Virus record (IMG/VR): IMGVR_UViG_3300043395_002153
Coordinates: 1 to 33,672 of that record
Direction: 5' to 3' (one strand)
Source of the DNA: a virus
DNA: 33,672 nucleotides
This document shows positions 32,268-33,672 of the stretch, piece after piece. A program made the position numbers and the translations under genes. The notes below the pieces were generated by a model that saw only the letters and a program-made list of their open reading frames with translations, had not been told where the DNA came from and ran no database searches. Position 1 is the first letter of the stretch; each line of letters opens with the position of its first letter.

Positions 32268-33628
32268 CAGCGGAGACCCTGGAGGTAGGACTGCATCAGC
32301 AGAGCGTGCGTCTGATCAGCGCGAGCCTGAGCAATCCGGGCGTTTTCCTGATCGCGGATCATGCGCATCGCCGGGCTGTTCATCTGCTGCAGCGCCGCTT
32401 GCTGCTGCTTCTCGAAGGCGGTGTCGATGAAGGGATCGAGAGCCCGGCCGATGCCGCCGGCCCAGCCAGTGTCACCAGCCTGGGCCTTTTCGACAAGGCC
32501 AGAGACGCCAGAGGTGAGTGCGCTGCCGACGCCGCTACCAAGCATCGAGCCGATGCCGGCCCCGATCACCGTACCGAAGCCTGGAATGACACTGCCGATC
32601 GCACCGCCAATCGCGGCGCCAGCAAGGCCGGTGCCGCCTTGAATTGCCGCACCGCCGACGCCAGCCTGATTGAAGCCATCCATGGCTCCGGTGACAGCAG
32701 GTAGAACGGCGCCGCCGACGGCCAAGGCTGGCGCCGCCCAGCGAGCCGCACCGCCAAGACGAACAAGACCGCGGCCGAGATTGGGCATTCCTGCGCTCTT
32801 GGCAGCGGCTCCGACGCGAATCAGGCCGGCACGAGCGGCTTCACCAATGCCCAGATCCACGGCGCCCAAGGCCCGATCGACGCTGCTGCCAGCACGCTTG
32901 GCGACCTGCTTGGCGGTGGCGGCAGCCCCCTTGGCGGTGGAGGTGCCAGGCCCGCCGCCGCTCAGATTGATCGATTCCTCAAAGGCCCTGGCGGGAGTGC
33001 CGGCGCTGCCGACGCCGCCCAGATCGACCGACCCGGAAAGGCCATCGGTAGGGGAGTGGGTAGCAGCAGGGAGGGCGGCCGTGCTGCGAGCGGCCCTGGA
33101 AGGCGGCTCAATCAGATCCAGGCCACTGGAGGCCAGCTGGGTGACGGCATCCAGGGCCGGTGAATGAACTGCGCTGCTGTCTGGATCAACGGGGCGCTGC
33201 ACGATCGGGACCGTGGCGGCGTCACCCCAGGGATCGTCAAGCACGGCGCCAGCAGCGACAGGGACACGCTGAGCAGCGGCAACCACTGGAGCGGCGACTG
33301 CCGGAGCAGCAACAGGAAGACCGCGCCCTGCAGCACGAGCGGCAACGGAGTTGACGGCATCGCCGACCAGGCGGCGATCGGCATCGATGCCGTTCAGGAC
33401 GCCTTCAAAGCGTGGGGAAAAAGGGGGCGCAACGACCTCACCTTGCAGACCACCGGCAGAGGGGGGCGTGCCGCCTTGGCGGGCCGCTACGCGAGCAGCG
33501 ACGGAATTGACGGCGTCGCCAACCAACTGCCGATCAGCGTCGATGCTGCTCACCACACCGGCAAACCGCGGGCCGGCGGGAGCTGTAATGGCAGGCGCAA
33601 CCGGAGGGGCCTGCACCGGCTGGAGCAA
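32267..33628 (-). CDS. Gly/Ala-rich internal virion protein, 453 aa or longer
   Basis: TTG 33628 is a possible start, but the frame stays open to the window edge (14 more codons with AQPHPDDH), so the gene may begin outside. Two copies of a 30-residue motif, RFxGVxxxIDADRxLVGDAV, lie at 21-50 and 73-102. A Pro/Ala-rich linker with polar stretches follows. About 300-380 holds Gly-spaced hydrophobic segments (GLAGAAIGGAIGSVIPGFG, VIGAGIGSMLGSGVG) like glycine zippers that pack in membranes. A charged helix (MIRDQENARIAQARADQ) ends it. Probably ejected into the host envelope at infection. The family is not recognised. Confidence 0.72.
   Translation of the reverse strand: MLQPVQAPPVAPAITAPAGPRFAGVVSSIDADRQLVGDAVNSVAARVAARQGGTPPSAGGLQGEVVAPPFSPRFEGVLNGIDADRRLVGDAVNSVAARAAGRGLPVAAPAVAAPVVAAAQRVPVAAGAVLDDPWGDAATVPIVQRPVDPDSSAVHSPALDAVTQLASSGLDLIEPPSRAARSTAALPAATHSPTDGLSGSVDLGGVGSAGTPARAFEESINLSGGGPGTSTAKGAAATAKQVAKRAGSSVDRALGAVDLGIGEAARAGLIRVGAAAKSAGMPNLGRGLVRLGGAARWAAPALAVGGAVLPAVTGAMDGFNQAGVGGAAIQGGTGLAGAAIGGAIGSVIPGFGTVIGAGIGSMLGSGVGSALTSGVSGLVEKAQAGDTGWAGGIGRALDPFIDTAFEKQQQAALQQMNSPAMRMIRDQENARIAQARADQTHALLMQSYLQGLR
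33323..33568 (-). repeat. Duplicated 30-codon motif in the 453-aa gene
   Basis: Two copies (33479-33568 and 33323-33412), 156 bases apart in phase, encode IDADRQLVGDAVNSVAAR and IDADRRLVGDAVNSVAAR. The high match over a short span suggests a functional docking peptide. Confidence 0.82.
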
Positions 33629-33672
33629 GTGATCATCGGGATGCGGCTGCGCACTCAGCGAGCGGTATGTCA

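Overview
The window is a late (structural and packaging) gene block of a tailed double-stranded DNA phage, Caudoviricetes. It holds 31 protein genes, all but one on the minus strand, packed with gaps of a few bases or with TGATG/ATGA overlaps. There are no tRNAs, integrases, insertion sequences, CRISPR arrays or host genes. The DNA is GC-rich. The style of the tail proteins (an N-terminal cap with [20 protein letters not shown]-type caps, collagen fibre) resembles picocyanobacterial (Synechococcus/Cyanobium-like) phages, so a GC-rich picocyanobacterial host is the best guess; this is an inference from protein style only. No long tape-measure gene is visible, and several Gly/Ala-rich proteins look like ejected internal proteins, which leans towards a short-tailed phage without proving it.

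In the direction of transcription (high to low coordinates): 33.6-29.3 kb carries putative internal virion proteins, including one built from 18- and 11-residue helical repeats, and a small unknown protein. At 29.1-26.4 kb are an HNH endonuclease, the large terminase and a 67-residue protein. At 26.4-20.7 kb are the portal, a scaffold-like protein overlapping the portal end by about 520 bases in another frame, three small unknown proteins and a GH104-type lytic transglycosylase. The only plus-strand gene, 19908-20711, is a two-repeat LAGLIDADG homolog whose two catalytic acidic positions are both arginine. Then come the major capsid protein and a partner ending at a clear terminator (19.8-17.75 kb), connector-type and unknown structural genes (17.7-13.0 kb), and from 13.0 kb to the left edge a tail/adhesin set: a protein with CxC...CxH cysteines, modular fibre proteins, a probable seven-bladed beta-propeller, a small protein with a carbohydrate-binding-like end, a collagen-like fibre and a truncated further fibre gene.

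The main unexplained signal is an 8-base element, ATACCCT(C/G) in coding orientation, placed about 18-28 bases (once 44) before the start codon of nearly every gene that has room for a leader. Genes without it are almost all tightly coupled to the gene before. It occurs just after the one good terminator, precedes the single plus-strand gene in plus orientation, and marks starts that are often GTG or TTG. It divides the block into about 15 units and looks like a phage-specific late promoter core or a leader control site. The arginine-substituted LAGLIDADG protein, encoded divergently from the capsid gene at a GGTATATACC palindrome that merges two copies of the element, is a speculative candidate for its DNA-binding regulator.
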